Assembly: GCF_009767585.1 (NCBI RefSeq) | Contig: NZ_WSNW01000001.1 | Span: 124,001-188,000 of the forward strand | Direction: 5' to 3' | DNA length: 64,000 bases | Origin: Coprobacillus cateniformis | GTDB lineage: Bacteria; Bacillota_I; Bacilli_A; Erysipelotrichales; Coprobacillaceae | In this document: piece by piece, positions 63,176-64,000 of the stretch | How positions within the stretch are numbered: position 1 is the stretch's first letter | How the letters are laid out: each line of letters begins with the position of its first letter | Program-made: the position numbers and the translations under genes | Notes under the pieces: generated by a model | Database searches by the model: none | What the model was told of the DNA's origin: nothing | The model's input: the letters and a program-made list of their open reading frames with translations, nothing else

Positions 63176-64000
63176 TTATAACACCTTTCCTTTCACTATT
63201 GTTTGTTTAATCTGGAAATTATCATCAAAGAAAATAATATCTGCAAAATTCCCTACTTTTATTTCTCCCATTTTATCAATACCTAAACTTTTCGCTGGAT
63301 TATAACTTGCTAAAGAAACAGCTTCATTCAAAGTTAATCCTAAATGCTGATATACATTTTTGACGCATTGATTCATATCAGCCTGACTCCCTGCTAGAGT
63401 TCCATTTAATAATCTGACTTGATGATTGTTGATACGAACTGTTCCCATTGATGACTCATAAATACCATCTGGTAATCCTGCGGTTTCTACAGAATCAGTT
63501 ATCAAAACCACCTTGTCTTTTCCTTTCGTTTTTAAGAGGATTTTAGCAGCTGGATAAGAAACATGTATTCCATCTAATACCAATTCAGCATATACATTTT
63601 GATTTATCATCACAGTTCCTGTAACACCCACTTCCCTATGGGTTAGAGGTGTCATTGCATTATAAGTGTGGGTTGCTGATGTAGCACCTAAGTCAATTGC
63701 TCTTTGTGCTTCTTGATAGGTCGCATTGGTATGACCCAATGAGACAATAATACCTTTCTCACATAAATAGGGTATCAATTCAGTAGCCCCTTCTAATTCT
63801 GGAGCAAGTGATACTTTTTTGACGATATCTTCATTATTATTGACAATAGAAACAAAGTTTTGAATAGTAGGATGGATCATATATTCTTCCGGTTGTGCTC
63901 CTTTGTAAACTTTACTGAAAAATGGTCCTTCCATATGAACGCCTAAAATTTGTGCTCCTTCAACTTTTTCTTTATTTTTGACAACATTTTCAATCGCATG
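63176..64000 (-). CDS. nagA: N-acetylglucosamine-6-phosphate deacetylase (N-terminus beyond the window)
   Basis: The frame continues in phase to position 64000, so the gene is cut; about 274 C-terminal residues are seen. GAQILGVHMEGPFF carries the metal-site Glu, LGHTNATY and THTYNAM carry zinc-ligand His residues, DGIHVSYP binds substrate and ITDSVETAG holds the catalytic Asp. The enzyme removes acetate from GlcNAc-6-phosphate, feeding glucosamine-6-phosphate into glycolysis or wall synthesis. It leads into the C45-type hydrolase and AraC regulator genes, an unusual neighbourhood; nagB is not in view. Confidence 0.93.
   Translation of the reverse strand, partial: HAIENVVKNKEKVEGAQILGVHMEGPFFSKVYKGAQPEEYMIHPTIQNFVSIVNNNEDIVKKVSLAPELEGATELIPYLCEKGIIVSLGHTNATYQEAQRAIDLGATSATHTYNAMTPLTHREVGVTGTVMINQNVYAELVLDGIHVSYPAAKILLKTKGKDKVVLITDSVETAGLPDGIYESSMGTVRINNHQVRLLNGTLAGSQADMNQCVKNVYQHLGLTLNEAVSLASYNPAKSLGIDKMGEIKVGNFADIIFFDDNFQIKQTIVKGKVL

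Overview
This window looks like chromosomal DNA of a low-GC, AT-rich gut Firmicute (Bacillota), probably of the Erysipelotrichia (Coprobacillus, Thomasclavelia and relatives). The clues are the base composition, strong GGAGG ribosome sites, U-rich intrinsic terminators, an L-box lysine riboswitch, a choloylglycine-hydrolase relative, a purine-type molybdenum hydroxylase and phospho-beta-glucoside genes. The class assignment is inference. No rRNA, tRNA or CRISPR array was seen.

Layout. 1-7.6 kb: the start of a bile-salt/penicillin-amide hydrolase; a secreted cysteine peptidase overlapping a small membrane-anchored protein; a DEDDh exonuclease; an NhaC-type transporter behind a complete lysine riboswitch; three unknown small genes; and a decayed GNAT acetyltransferase. 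7.6-12 kb: gene-poor DNA with two divergent IS110-family transposase genes, shared end motifs, a candidate bridge RNA and transposase debris. 12-15.8 kb: a small membrane protein, a GNAT fragment, a DtxR-type regulator and feoAB with a palindromic operator between them. 15.8-20.8 kb: class I ribonucleotide reductase (nrdA, nrdB) followed upstream by a DUF6179/DUF6323-like pair. 20.8-22.5 kb: a possible small RNA, a GyrI-like protein and an SDR-type protein.

22.6-32.3 kb is the main metabolic locus: one tightly packed leftward operon with NTPase, binding lipoprotein, FecCD-type permease, ABC ATPase, xanthine/urate-type permease, zinc-ribbon protein, and FAD, 2Fe-2S and molybdenum subunits of a xanthine-dehydrogenase-type enzyme, ending with a MocA-like cofactor nucleotidyltransferase. 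Together these could import the purine, build the cofactor and hydroxylate the substrate; the ABC importer is a good candidate for molybdate uptake.

32.4-39.4 kb: a CtpE-like P-type ATPase, a TetM/EF-G-like GTPase fused to a Rae1 (YacP) ribonuclease domain, a MATE exporter and an orphan PTS IIB protein. 39.4-47.6 kb: a TetR-controlled flavoprotein/membrane-protein operon, then an ABC exporter with its two-component system and a divergent C39-like peptidase. 47.6-57.4 kb: HAD, PHP and ROK genes, assorted regulators, and VOC, DUF5131, toroid-repeat, GyrI-like, DUF1847 and UvrA-like genes, the last behind a MerR-type promoter. 57.6-64 kb: LysR, a family 1 phospho-glucosidase, an AEC carrier, an AraC regulator, a C45-type amide hydrolase and the end of nagA.

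The most unusual items are the TetM-like/Rae1 fusion, the molybdenum hydroxylase operon carrying a FecCD-type importer and unknown accessory genes, the RNR-linked DUF pair, and the IS110 pair with its candidate guide RNA.
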